A DNA stretch of 64,000 nt from positions 5,710,950 through 5,774,949 of the forward strand of contig CM119268.1 of the NCBI GenBank assembly GCA_051294375.1, written 5' to 3'. The notes under the pieces were generated by a model, which was not told the origin of the DNA, searched no databases, and worked only from the letters and a program-made list of their open reading frames with translations. The DNA comes from Paraspadella gotoi. Its lineage: Eukaryota > Chaetognatha. The position numbers and the translations under genes were made by a program. Shown here piece by piece: positions 38,073-46,885 of the stretch (position 1 is its first letter; every line of letters starts with the position of its first letter).

Positions 38073-38073
<1 letters not shown>
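28872..38073 (-). CDS. Ionotropic glutamate receptor, copy 1 (all exons, frame damaged)
   Basis: Ligand-gated cation channel subunit of the plasma membrane. Exons run from the ATG at 38,073 to the stop at 28,872: 37,761-38,073; 37,485-37,604; 37,049-37,188; 36,635-36,678; 35,987-36,088; 35,156-35,427; 34,634-34,811; 34,067-34,154; 33,143-33,236; about 32,792-33,005; 32,374-32,567; 31,719-31,870; 31,077-31,261; 30,079-30,269; 29,628-29,735; 28,872-29,219. They encode, in order, signal peptide, amino-terminal domain, S1, M1, pore loop, M3, S2, M4 and a Glu- and Thr-rich tail; the sum is near 900 residues, usual for the family. Every exon has a partner in copy 2 or copy 3. Many exons here carry frame-breaking indels at places where the other copy reads through, so I take them as sequence errors. 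Exons 15 and 16 are clean. The subfamily (AMPA, kainate, NMDA-like or lineage-specific) is not settled. Confidence 0.85.
29425..29575 (+). repeat. Dispersed repeat P (X2, receptor intron 15)
   Basis: X2 counterpart of 20,365-20,500, at the same intron position. Confidence 0.45.
29628..29735 (-). CDS. iGluR exon 15: end of S2
   Basis: A clean 36-codon exon between TGTCAG and GTCAAT. It begins DYAIGVRGSESEMRHD and includes LTVAILKMEEKGELYQIRQK, the lobe-2 helix that in other receptors reads like L-A-V-L-K-L-(x)-E-x-G. The X1 partner at 20,557-20,664 is the same length with internal errors. Confidence 0.9.
30012..30036. other. Assembly gap (25 N) in receptor intron 14
   Basis: Lies within the (GAY)n intron between exons 15 and 14 of copy 1. 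X1 reads through the same place without a gap. Confidence 0.99.
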
Positions 38074-38108
<35 letters not shown>

Positions 38109-38289
38109 GTTGTTGTTGTGTTGTTGTTTTGTTTGTAGTCTTTTCGCAAATGACGATTGTTTAATTTCTTTTTTCATCTTTGAAAGTTTTTTAATGACGT
38201 TCGTTAGATGAAAAAGTTGACAGTGAATTTTGACTTCTCAAATTTTTTAATCCTATTGGAAAATAAAAATCAAGATCGGTTCATTAAAA

Positions 38290-38370
38290 TTGTTGTAGCC
38301 GGCAGTGACTTTATTTTTCACGTGTATTTCTCATGAACATGACTTGACTTGTTTTTGCTTAGCCCACGCT
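38290..38370 (+). repeat. Dispersed repeat Q (Y1 copy)
   Basis: Counterpart of 47,039-47,110 with small indels. Confidence 0.6.
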
Positions 38371-38937
38371 TATCAGGTGATTTTAATGATAAATGATAAG
38401 ACTACTTCACGAAATATTTTATTGACCGAATTTTTATAGATAGGCAGAGACGACAGATTACACATCATCGTATTGAAACCCGTCCAAAAATTAAAACGAA
38501 AAAAAAAATCAACTTTTTGGTATACAACTTTATATAATATTTATGTTAAGTTTCACTATCGCTAATGATTTGAACCAGAGGAAAGGAGATACCCAACTCT
38601 CTCTTCAGCAAAATGTATACATTGGACCCTGGTTAGATCCCGGGAGTTTTTTCTGTTTTCGTCACGTTCTATAGATACCGGGTTGATTAACCGGCCATTC
38701 GTCAATACGTGAAGTAGAACAAAACGTAGATGAAAAAAAGCATCAATGGACAGTAAGTGTGGAGTACAATATTATATCCCGGATCTAATACCGAAAAGAC
38801 ACATTGGGAGTCCTTTTATAAAAATGAAGCGTTCTTTGAAAAAATGTTTCGTGTCCAAAATCAAGGGGCAAAGATTGCTTATTTATAAATGAATGGATAA
38901 TTTTTATATGGTTGTACCAACTCATAACTTAGCCAGG

Positions 38938-39110
38938 GTGTTAATAAACGAGACTCTCAGAGAGTATTGATTAAAATGTTGCAGGGTCCTCATTTGCATG
39001 GATCTCGTCACGTGATAATTTTGATGAGGTGAGGAGGCCTGGTAACCAACCCTGCCTTCTGAACCCACACAAAGCCTCGAGGCAAATACAAGCTGAGTGA
39101 TTTAGGGGAA
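38938..39110 (+). repeat. Dispersed repeat P (Y1 copy)
   Basis: Counterpart of 47,685-47,835. Confidence 0.5.
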
Positions 39111-39592
39111 TTAGTGGAGAAATTAGACACAAGACGAATGAATTCTGATGTGTAATGTAAGGAAAAAACATCGGAAGTGCATAGTAAGAACCGGATGCGA
39201 TGTTGAATGAATAAAATACTTTTTTTGTTTATCGCGCTGAAAAAACAAATGTCAAATAAAAATACTAGATAATTTCGAAATCTCAGGTGGAAGCGAAGTT
39301 CGCGATGTAAACAAAGAGGGAACGAGAAATGGGTAAACAAAAGGGAGACGCGAGACACTGGAAAACAAGAGAGAAGAGAGAGAGAGAGAGAGAGACACAC
39401 AGAAGGCGAGAGATCGGCCACCTCCAACGCACGAGACGAGATGGTGTGTGAGCAGACTCGACCATTCGATGACGTGAGAGAGATCTGAGAGAGAGAAGAG
39501 AGAGAGCAGACGTGTTCCAACGTGTGGTGTCGAGTTTCGCTAGTGAGTGGTGGGCTGAGAATATCGGTCGGTGATTCCGATCAACATTATTC

Positions 39593-39771
39593 AAAGACGT
39601 TTCCCACGACCATCGTATCGCATTCGTGATTCTGCGTGTATTCGTTGATCGAGGCTTCCCAGATGAAAGCGTAATCTTCGCTCTTGACTCTTCTTCTTCC
39701 TTCGTGATCGTTGGGGACCAGGACCGCGCTGTGACCCCACTCTCGCATTTGCTTGGTCGCGTTTTGGAAAC
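39593..39771 (-). CDS. iGluR exon 14: S2 (truncated by join)
   Basis: Follows an AAG acceptor. Encodes a segment with VKSEDYAFIWEASINEY, then HECDTMVVGNVF. The Glu of WEAS matches the Glu that binds the ligand amino group in GluA2 (E705), and the Cys of CDT is the conserved disulfide Cys. In X2 (30,079-30,269) and X1 (20,984-21,173) the exon continues as GSQ and ends at GTGGG, but here it stops at GTCTTTG and switches to unrelated sequence. Confidence 0.88.
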
Positions 39772-42700
39772 CTTGATCGGTGGAGTGATTGGTGGAGGGA
39801 AGGCGATATTTAGAGTGCTTGGTCGGGTTACGCGATGATTGATTGAAATGACAGGTAAACCAGGATATCACATCGGTTTTTTACTCGTTTCTTTCTTTCC
39901 TTCCATCTTTTCTCCGTTCTGTAGATACCATAGGCCACTGTATCTCCTTCCATCCTTTCCTTCCTTTCTTACTCCATTCCTTTATTTCTTTCTTCTTTCT
40001 TATTTTTTACTTTTCTTCTCCTCTCTGTCCTTTCTTCCTCTTTTCCATTCCTTTTTATCAGATTTTTCCTTCCTTTCTCCCCTCTCCTCTCTCCCCTTTC
40101 CTCCATCCCCACTTCTCACCTTGACTCTGCATCAAAAACTCGCTGACCGCCGAGGAGGCGACGGTCCCGTATTTGATTTCCTTCTGCCCGATGAGATCGT
40201 GAATGTCGTTGATCGGCGACGCGATCTGTTGCGCCGTCATGAAGGCGGCCATGTTGGCCGTTTGTAGAAGGCGCAGAGGATGAGGGAGACGAACCACCTT
40301 TAGAGGGGGGGAGTAGGGGGGGTCGGTTTTGGGGGGACGAAGAGGACGGTCGACGAGGGGGGGTTAGAGAAATATTGGGAATATATTAGATAAATAAGAG
40401 TTAATTTTGATAAGAGGGATACACTGACCCGGATACAGGTTTTAAAGCAACCAACGTCCGTCTCGAGTCAGGAGCAGGATAACTTATTTCTGGTTTTATG
40501 CAATTATTTAGAATTAGATGTATTTGAATCTAATTTATTTGAGTATTTAAGCTTACAACTTAGACTTAAACATGAACTGAGGTCTCGCGAAAAGATTTTA
40601 AAAATTCCTATCGCAAAAGAAAACAGGTCTCGCTCATCCAATCGTAGTGATGACGCTGGAAACCCTTCCTTCACAGACTTAAATCGCTTCTCGACACTTC
40701 ACAGTCTTCACACAGTCTTCACACTCACCAAACGGAAGTGAGAAACCGTGCCGAGATTGATCTCGGCACCGATTCTGTCCCGCCACCGACCAATGCGCCG
40801 AAAGAGAACCAAACCGACTCGAATAAAGTGTAGCTCATGTCGGTAACGAGCTCTCCGTTCACCATGTGGCCCTTTTGAAGGGGGGGAGGAAGAAAAAACA
40901 GTACGGTATTGCGTCGACGTTTAATCAAATAACGAGGGTAATTAATATGTAAGTGAAGGAAGGTTGACAATAGTATTATTCGATCTCATACGGGGACTAT
41001 TGTCCGAATGCGACTCGTTTCTCTTAACCTAAAATCCCTGTCCATAATACCTAATTATAATACCCTAAATCTTAATCCATATTTCTTATTCCCTAACATT
41101 AATCCTTAATCATTAATCCTTAATCATTAATCCTTAATCATTAATCCTTAATCATTAATCCTTAATAATTAATCCTTAATCATTAATCCTTAATCATTAA
41201 TTCTTAATCTTAAACCAAATCTTTAACTTACTTATTCCAATTTCATAAATTATCATATCTTTCAAGAATGAACCGTATCTCTGATAATAAAACGAAACCG
41301 TTTGGTAAAAGAATAAAACTTACCCGATTGAAACTTACCTGGAATCGAAACTGACCTGACTGGAGCATTTGTCGAGGATGTAGAGGACGACGCCGATGGA
41401 GAGGATGCACAACCCCAGCACCAGCCAGACCGTCGCCGTGAAAGGCTTGAAGAAGTGAAAGAGCTCCGGTTCTGCGACCGGCTTCTTGATGAGAACGCTG
41501 AGACCGTCGTGAAAAAAAGGTTTCGTGAAATCCATCACCTGGTCGAGTGAATAGCGTGAGAAATGGAGTGAGTTTCACGAGTAATGTTTAATTTTGAAAA
41601 ATAATATTTGTTGTTTGTAAACATTTAAAAAAAAACCTCTCCTTCTTGTTTTTCTTTTAAAAAAAGAAGAATAATTTTTATTTATATTTTTATATTTATA
41701 TATATTTATATTAAAAGCAATTGACCTAAACGAGATATTCACTGCCTCGAACCCTCACCTCTTCCCTCGAGGTGGTGACGGCCATATTCGCCAGCACCGC
41801 GTCAACTTCCCCGCGCAGCAGCTCGCCAACCATCCCGTCCCAATCGCCCGTCAGTTCGTCCTTGTGTCCGTACAGTCCGTCCGCGGAGAAGCGAAGTTCG
41901 TACTCGAAGGGAGAATCGAACTGATCTTGGATTCCGGAGAGGAGGTCGACGAGGAAGCCTCTGAGGGAGAGTAAAAGGGAGAGGGAGAGGGAGAGAGGGA
42001 GAGCCTTCAACTGCTAACAATCTTCTCAACAAAACTCAACTACTAAGAACTTACCCAAGTTTATTCGAAACTCAAAACGAACTCACCTCACGTCTGATCC
42101 GTTTTCTGCTTCGCGACAATCGATGCAATGTTCCGAACAGCAGAGAAAAGGAGGTTCGTTCACAGTCACGATCTGAGTGAAGGCATCAATAGAGAATCAC
42201 AGCATTTTTTAATCTAAGTTCATTTGCATATTGCAGTAGAGTATAAAAGTTAAATTTTGACTTTATTGGCAAGGAAAATTTTACAAAAGTTTACAAAAAT
42301 CTACATTTTTTGAATAACTAAGGGCGTTAACAAATGACAAAGTTATTATATTTCTGATATATGTATGTTTTATGTATGGCATATTTTGTTTAGATCAACA
42401 TATGTCTTTTTTTATCAAGTATAAGCAAATAAATAAATGGACGACAGTTTATCCATACAGCAAAATTTGACATTTAATCCCTTTATGTCATTTTATTATG
42501 TTGTTGAGTAAATTTAATTATGTTTGGTCATTTTATGTTATTTACGATATCTAAGTCATGTTTGGTCCTTTATTCATTACGTCATTGTGACATGTCATTA
42601 TATGTTGTTAAATCATTTTAGATCATTTTAGTCATAAGGTTATTCATTGTCTTTCATGTATTTTATGTCACTTTATGTCATTATGTAAACTGTGTTTTTA

Positions 42701-43345
42701 TTATTTTTGAAATAAAAAAAAAAAAAAAAAAAAAAAATCCTTGAACGTTCTTGAACGTAAATTTTTGTACTTGGCAGATACAGTTCTCGTCTTTTCACGT
42801 TTTTACTGATACCGTTACTGTTTTTGTATTCAAAAATTGAATTAATATTAAAAAATACTCCCCTCACTGCCACATTATTATGTGCATATCGATCTTCGCT
42901 AATACTTAATAAATCGCTTCCCTCTGACCTTGATTTTCCGCTGGAACCAAGATTTTCCTTCTCGCTTTTTCTTCGTCAAGGGATAAAATTGAAAAACTCC
43001 AGGGGCGGTCGCTGGAGCCGGCGATCCTGCAGCCATGGTTGGTGGAGCGGAGTTTAAAGTTTAAAACCCGCTTTCCTTACCCTGATAAGCTGCTACCCCT
43101 TTTTTCCATTACCTTATATTTTCTGTTCTTACTTCTTATTACTTCCTTTTCTTCCCTCCTTTTATTTTTTCTTTCACCATATTTTCCCTCTCCTTGTGTT
43201 TCTCCTTCTTCCTTCCTTCCCTTCCTCCGTTTTTTCCTCAGTCCCCGTACTTTCCTTCTCTCCTTCTCTCCTTCCACCTTCTTCTCTTCTTTCTTTTTAT
43301 CTCAGTTTTCCCTCCCTCCTCTCTCCCTCTATCTCATCATCTCTC

Positions 43346-43432
<87 letters not shown>

Positions 43433-46203
43433 CCTCTCCCTCACCCCCACCCACTCTCTAATTCCTCTCACCAGCGCCGTCTCGTTCTGCCTCCAGGTGG
43501 CGAATCGCGCCAGTTTCGCAACGGCGCCGCTTTGACCCAAAAGATCCAACTCGGCCGAGACGCGGCGCCCGTCGAGGAGAGAGACGACGCCGCCGACGCC
43601 GGGGAAGGAAACGAGGGAGGGAGAGGAAGAAGGGGAGGAAGGATCGCGGCCTGGGAAAATGATTGATTGATTTATTGATTGATTTAGGGATTGATTAATT
43701 TAGGGATTTATTGAATGATAGATTGATTTATCTTTTCATTTAGCTATTGCTTGATTGATTTATTCGTGAATAATTGAGGGATTGATGGATTTAAGGGATT
43801 GATTTATTGATCTTGTAGATTCATTTATTGATTGTTTTTTTGTTAAAATATACTTTAAATTTTATGATTGGTTAATTGAGGGATTATTTGATTCTTTAGT
43901 TTATTGATTTACTGCATAATTTATCAATTTATTAATTGATTGATTGATTGATTCCCATAATTGATCGATCAATTCGAATCCATCTCTTCCTCACCCGTCA
44001 AAATCCGCAGCATCTCCGCCCGCTCCTGCTCCGTCTCCCGCCGGAACTGGTTGGCTCCTGCGGCGTGCTGCAGAGCGGACAGGGCGTCCAGCGCCCAGAC
44101 CTGCAGCGCCGTGGCCGAGGAGGAGGAAGAGGAAGAGGAGGACAAGCGCGCGACGGTGACGTTGGCTCCCGCCGCCCAGAGGAAATCGCGGATGTAAGAG
44201 GTTAGCGGAGGATTGAGTTCCATCACCAACCAAGAGAATTGTGAAGAAACGAGACTGAGTTCGAGGGCCTTTAAAAAAAGAAAGGGGGGGGAGGCACTGT
44301 GAGAGGTCTAGCAGGGGTTGATGACGGAAAATTACTCGCTGACTAAGTTTGTGGGCCTTTGATGTAAAATGAAAAAAGGTGAGGCACTGTGAGAGGTCTC
44401 GTAGAGGTTGATGACAGAAAATTGTTTTGCAGATTGAGTTCGAGGGCCTTTTATTTTAATGTGAGATGTCGCGTTAGGGTAGATGTCATAAAATTTCTTG
44501 CTGGATGAAGGAAAATGGGTGGCAGCCTTCAAAGATTAGCCAATAGCCAGTAAATTGTCCTAATGTTCGAGTGGCTCCTCACTGCCCCCCCCCGGACAAA
44601 TTATCACCCTCTCTTTACTTCACACCTTTACACCCTGTCACGACATCGCTCTATCACTACATCATCCACTCCAGCACCGCAAGACACACCATCATCACTA
44701 TCACTCTATCAACAACTCCTTCACCCACCCACCCGTCAACCACTCCATCAAAAACTCTATCAATCACTCCATCAATGACTCCATCAATCACTCCATCAAC
44801 CTTTTGCACGACGGCGGCGGTGGAGGGGGAGCGAGTCCAGAGAAGGAATTCCGTGACGGCGACGCGTTTGAGGCGAAGGAGGGTTGAGGCGAGGCAGGCG
44901 GAGGCTGGGAGGGGAGGGGGAGGGTAAGGTCAAGGCATGGGTAAGTTAAAGACTAGGTAAGAGAGCATCGTTGTTGAGCGAAGGAGTAAAAGATAATGGA
45001 TTGGAACATAGTAGAGGTGGGCAAAAACGAATAAGCGTTTCAATTCGTGGTTAGACTAAGCTCACAGGTTTTTATCAAAGCATACAAGAAGTATCTATGA
45101 GTTTAGTTTTAAAGAATTCTTGGCAAAAAAAAAATTATAAAGACTATCATTTATTATTTATCATTTATTTTTAAAATTGGTTTCAAGATGTAAAAAATTA
45201 AATCTTTGAAATAAAAGGTTTTTTCCAAGTTTAATGTTAGATAACAAATTAAATTTAACGGATGAACCTATTTCTAATGTTTTATATGATTCCATTTGAA
45301 ATTTACCGTCTCCGCAATGAGCTTCCCCCGTCGCTGATATTTTCGCGAAATGAATGACGGGAACTGAAATGAGAAAATAATTTTTAATCGGTTACATCTA
45401 ATATAAACATATAATAATGACATCTAAAACAATTATTGTGAACTTACGGCACTATTTACCGAAAACCCCCTCATTTCGATTCCCTTATTCCTGAGATAAT
45501 TTTAAAATCAATATTTAATCGAAATCTTTTAACGAACCTTTAAACAATAATCTTAAAGCCCTAGCCACATCTTTAAACCCTAAGGGTTGTTACCCAAATA
45601 AATAGATTTTAAAATATGTAAAAGTAAAGAGAATACAGCCGACGACGACGAGGATAAAGCTGAGACTTCAGTATAGTTCCGTGAAAAGGATCCTTGCGAC
45701 GAAAGTCTTCCTCACGACTGGAGTCAATTTGAGTCGCCAGAATCCCTAAATTAATCATTAGCCCTAACCTAACCCTATTCTTCAAACTTTAAAATTTATA
45801 TATAGTTCTGAATTTAAGCGGAAACGGGGAACTTTCAGGAAATATGGCCGAACTTACCATCCTCTACCTCCGCCGCCAAACGCATGAAGGAACTCTCTTG
45901 GTCTCCGTCGAAGAGAAAAGCGAAGGAAGACCAACGGAAGGAAGATACGACGTCGAGGGTGAGACGGGCGAGGAGAAAGTCGGAAGGGAGAAGCTGGGGG
46001 AGGAAAGGGGGAGAGAGGGAAGAGGGAGGAGAAGGGAGAGAGGAAGGGGAGGGAGAGAAGAAGGGGAGGGAGAGGAGGAGAGGGCAGAAAGAGATGGCAG
46101 GGAGGAAAGGAGAGAAATAAAGGAGATAAGAATTTGAAGTAAAGTAAAATGATATTGATAAACTCGCTCACACTTTCTCCTTTTCTTTCTCTCTCTCTCT
46201 CTC

Positions 46204-46244
<41 letters not shown>

Positions 46245-46822
46245 TGCACCACAGTGGTATACTTTTTGGCATCAATAATCTTGGAATCGAAGACCAAATA
46301 AACGATTTGCAGATCTTCGGCCACAGTTGCCACTTCTTCGTTGAAACTGCCCATCATTGCGACTATCTGGTTCGTTTGAATGTTTAACTAATTGATGAAT
46401 ACATTCAATAAAAAATTGGATATATTCAATGATAGATTTAAAATTGATAGCTAGAACTATCTGATGATTGTTTCATTGCTTGCTCCACTGCTTGCTCTAT
46501 CTCTTTCAACCCGCCAAACTCACCCCCGCTTTCAAAACTTTCTCCCTGATGTTCTTTATTATCTCGAGTCTCTTCAGCGGCGCGAAACTCCGCAGGTCCA
46601 AGTCTTCCACGCTGAAACTCAGACTCGAACCCGAGACCCTGGTCAGGTTTCGAGCCAACGCCTTCACGTCGGAGGCGGAGAGGGAGGAGGAGGAGGAGGA
46701 GGAGGAAGAGGAGGAGGGGAAGATGGCAACATGGCCGACTACGATATCTTTGGAAGCGAAGGAGGAAGGGAGGAGAAGGAAGAAGAAAAAGAGGTAGAGG
46801 AAGAAAGCGAGGAAACGAGGCA

Positions 46823-46823
<1 letters not shown>
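39593..46823 (-). CDS. Ionotropic glutamate receptor, copy 2 (exons 1-14, best-quality 5' part)
   Basis: The cleaner copy of the 5' and middle receptor gene, minus strand from the ATG at 46,823. Exons 1-12 lie in block Y2 and exons 13-14 in block Z. Most splice sites are good GTGAG or GTAAG donors with CAG or AAG acceptors. Exons 1, 2, 3, 5, 7, 10, 11 and 12 read without a frame break, and their lengths keep phase. Exon 9 lacks one base that copy 1 keeps, and exon 13 has two extra bases in M3. Exon 14 is cut at 39,593 by the join to Y1, so S2 end and M4 are missing from this copy and must come from X2 or X1. Family features include the Arg of SREEV and the Glu of WEASINEY for ligand binding, the PRS motif after the pore loop, and YTANMAAF in M3 once the two extra bases are discounted. 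Confidence 0.88.
40120..40297 (-). CDS. iGluR exon 13: M3 and start of S2
   Basis: Joins exon 12 at TG|G to give VWWFVSLILCAFY, the M3 helix, followed by TANMAAFMTAQQIASPI, the family gate motif. Then EIKYGTVASSAVSEFLMQ is the lobe-2 ligand region. The exon is two bases longer than its expected phase because of an extra AA at the Tyr-Thr codons. X1 and X2 carry different indels at the same place. Confidence 0.88.
40729..40871 (-). CDS. iGluR exon 12: M1-M2 linker and pore loop
   Basis: 47 codons plus two bases with correct phase, donor GTGAGTGT. It encodes GHMVNGELVTDMSY and then ESVWFSFGALVGGGTESVPR, the re-entrant pore loop, ending ISARFLTSV. The Q/R/N-site position is Gly. Copy 1 partner: 31,719-31,870. 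Confidence 0.9.
41090..41208. repeat. 14-bp tandem repeat in receptor intron 11
   Basis: TTAATCCTTAATCA repeats about seven times; it is a doublet of related 7-mers. Copy 1 has a scrambled, shorter version at 32,096-32,215. Confidence 0.9.
41356..41538 (-). CDS. iGluR exon 11: end of S1 and M1 helix
   Basis: A clean 61-codon exon between CAG and GTCAGT. VMDFTKPFFHDGLSVLIKKP is the signature at the end of S1. TVWLVLGLCILSIGVVLYIL is M1. Copy 1 partner at 32,374-32,567 is frame-damaged. Confidence 0.93.
41759..41960 (-). CDS. iGluR exon 10: S1 ligand-binding lobe
   Basis: Acceptor CTCAG, donor GTGAG. GFLVDLLSGIQDQFDSPFEY is followed by ELRFSADGLYG, then WDGMVGELLRGEVDAVLANM and AVTTSREE, the classic lobe-1 segment. 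The Arg of SREE matches the carboxylate-binding Arg (GluA2 R485). The usual Pro-Leu-Thr before it is Asn-Met-Ala. Copy 1 partner: about 32,792-33,005. Confidence 0.93.
42087..42172 (-). CDS. iGluR exon 9: first strand of S1
   Basis: IVTVNEPPFLCCSEHCIDCR is the opening strand of the ligand-binding domain (R-x-V-T-V-x-E-x-P-F in relatives). Copy 1 (33,143-33,236) keeps an extra G after the acceptor that restores the Arg codon split with exon 8. Confidence 0.85.
42929..43026 (-). CDS. iGluR exon 8: ATD-S1 linker (probable)
   Basis: A short exon, acceptor GCAG and donor GTCAGAG, conserved in copy 1 at 34,067-34,154. The likely frame is charged, with a RRLEFF-like start and a GKS-R end that would join R-IVTVNEPPF of exon 9. 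The middle of both copies has frame breaks, so the peptide is inferred, not read. Confidence 0.55.
43353..43432. repeat. (CT)n microsatellite in receptor intron 7
   Basis: About 40 uninterrupted CT units. The same intron of copy 1 has shorter interrupted runs (34,505-34,590). Confidence 0.97.
43472..43650 (-). CDS. iGluR exon 7: C-terminal part of the amino-terminal domain
   Basis: A clean 179-base exon, acceptor CCCAG, donor GTGAGAG. GVGGVVSLLDGRRVSAELDL and FATWRQNETALV fit the G-x-x-G-x-V-x-(x)-x-x-G-x-R and ...W...L pattern that closes this domain. Copy 1 partner: 34,634-34,811. Confidence 0.85.
43660..43965. repeat. (GATT)n-rich receptor intron 6
   Basis: Degenerate GATT/GATTTA repeats fill most of the intron between exons 7 and 6. 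Copy 1 has the same intron at 34,820-35,150 with more interruptions. Confidence 0.85.
43995..44254 (-). CDS. iGluR exon 6: amino-terminal domain, lobe 2
   Basis: Begins LVSSQFSWLVMEL, typical of the strand after the mid-domain helix, continues SYIRDFLWAAGANVTVARL, then a run of nine Ser coded by TCC/TCT triplets, then ATALQVWALDALSALQHAAG, a helix like those with Tyr-Asp-Ala-Val in relatives. Donor GTGAGG. Copy 1 partner: 35,156-35,427, frame-damaged. Confidence 0.83.
44700..44800. repeat. CACTCCATCAAT minisatellite in receptor intron 5
   Basis: A unit of about 12 bp (CACTCCATCAAT and variants) repeats seven or more times just downstream of the exon 5 donor. Also present in copy 1 (35,880-35,985). 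Confidence 0.8.
44801..44904 (-). CDS. iGluR exon 5: amino-terminal domain
   Basis: Acceptor CCCAG, donor GTTGAT. STLLRLKRVAVTEFLLWTRS followed by PSTAAVVQK fits the family pattern L..LK...v..fll......ta..vl. Copy 1 partner: 35,987-36,088. Confidence 0.8.
45448..45490 (-). CDS. iGluR exon 4: candidate small exon
   Basis: About 43 bases between CTCAG and a strong GTAAGTTC donor; both sites are conserved in copy 1 (36,635-36,678). It fills the expected gap of about 14 residues between exons 3 and 5. The frame differs between copies because of indels, so the peptide is not certain. Confidence 0.5.
45858..45993 (-). CDS. iGluR exon 3: amino-terminal domain
   Basis: Acceptor CCCCCAG, donor GTAAGTT. 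It encodes LPSDFLLARLTLDVVSSFRW, then SSFAFLFDGDQESSFMRLAA, matching the conserved D-V-v-x-x-F-x-W-x-x-f-x-f-L-y-D segment. Copy 1 partner: 37,049-37,188. Confidence 0.88.
46244..46366 (-). CDS. iGluR exon 2: amino-terminal domain
   Basis: A clean 41-codon exon, acceptor CCAG, donor GTGAGAG, containing IVAMMGSFNEEVATVAEDLQ and IVYLVFDSK. This is the A-I-I-G-P-x-S-S-x-V-A type segment of the domain. Copy 1 partner: 37,485-37,604. Confidence 0.88.
46524..46823 (-). CDS. iGluR exon 1: signal peptide and start of the amino-terminal domain
   Basis: Exactly 100 codons from ATG to a perfect GTGAGT donor. MPRFLAFFLYLFFFFLLLPS is a signal peptide, likely cleaved after SSFA-S. KDIVVGHVAIFP is the first strand. 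A run of 11 Ser coded by TCC triplets follows, then SLSFSVEDLDLRS and a helix ending EKVLKAG. The ATG is the first in frame and is preceded by (CAA)n. Copy 1 partner at 37,761-38,073 has frame errors. Confidence 0.9.
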
Positions 46824-46877
<54 letters not shown>

Positions 46878-46885
46878 ATTGTTGT
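46824..46885 (-). promoter_or_regulatory. (CAA)n leader directly before the receptor start codon
   Basis: Reading the minus strand, about 20 CAA units, one of them imperfect, run directly into the ATG with no spacer. Copy 1 has a shorter interrupted version at 38,074-38,135. CAA repeats do not form secondary structure, so an unstructured leader favouring scanning is possible. The transcription start is unknown, so it is not proven that the repeat is transcribed. Confidence 0.6.

Larger units (their letters stand above)
38074..39592. other. Sequence upstream of receptor copy 1 (end of block Y1)
   Basis: Starts with a (CAA)n leader on the minus strand (38,074-38,135), then AT-rich DNA holding one copy each of two dispersed repeats (38,290-38,370 and 38,938-39,110), then (GA)n at 39,375-39,395. 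It is collinear with 46,824-48,245 of Y2. It ends abruptly at about 39,592 inside a foreign exon 14. Confidence 0.7.

Noticed and set aside
28872-38073. Receptor copies as separate functional paralogues
   Set aside because: Intron repeats, non-coding flanks and splice sites are the same, and the differences are indel noise. Real paralogues would differ mainly by substitutions, with introns diverged.
45640-45740. Candidate extra receptor exon between exons 3 and 4
   Set aside because: Sequence is partly conserved with 36,838-36,925, but splice sites are poor and the protein needs no extra segment here.
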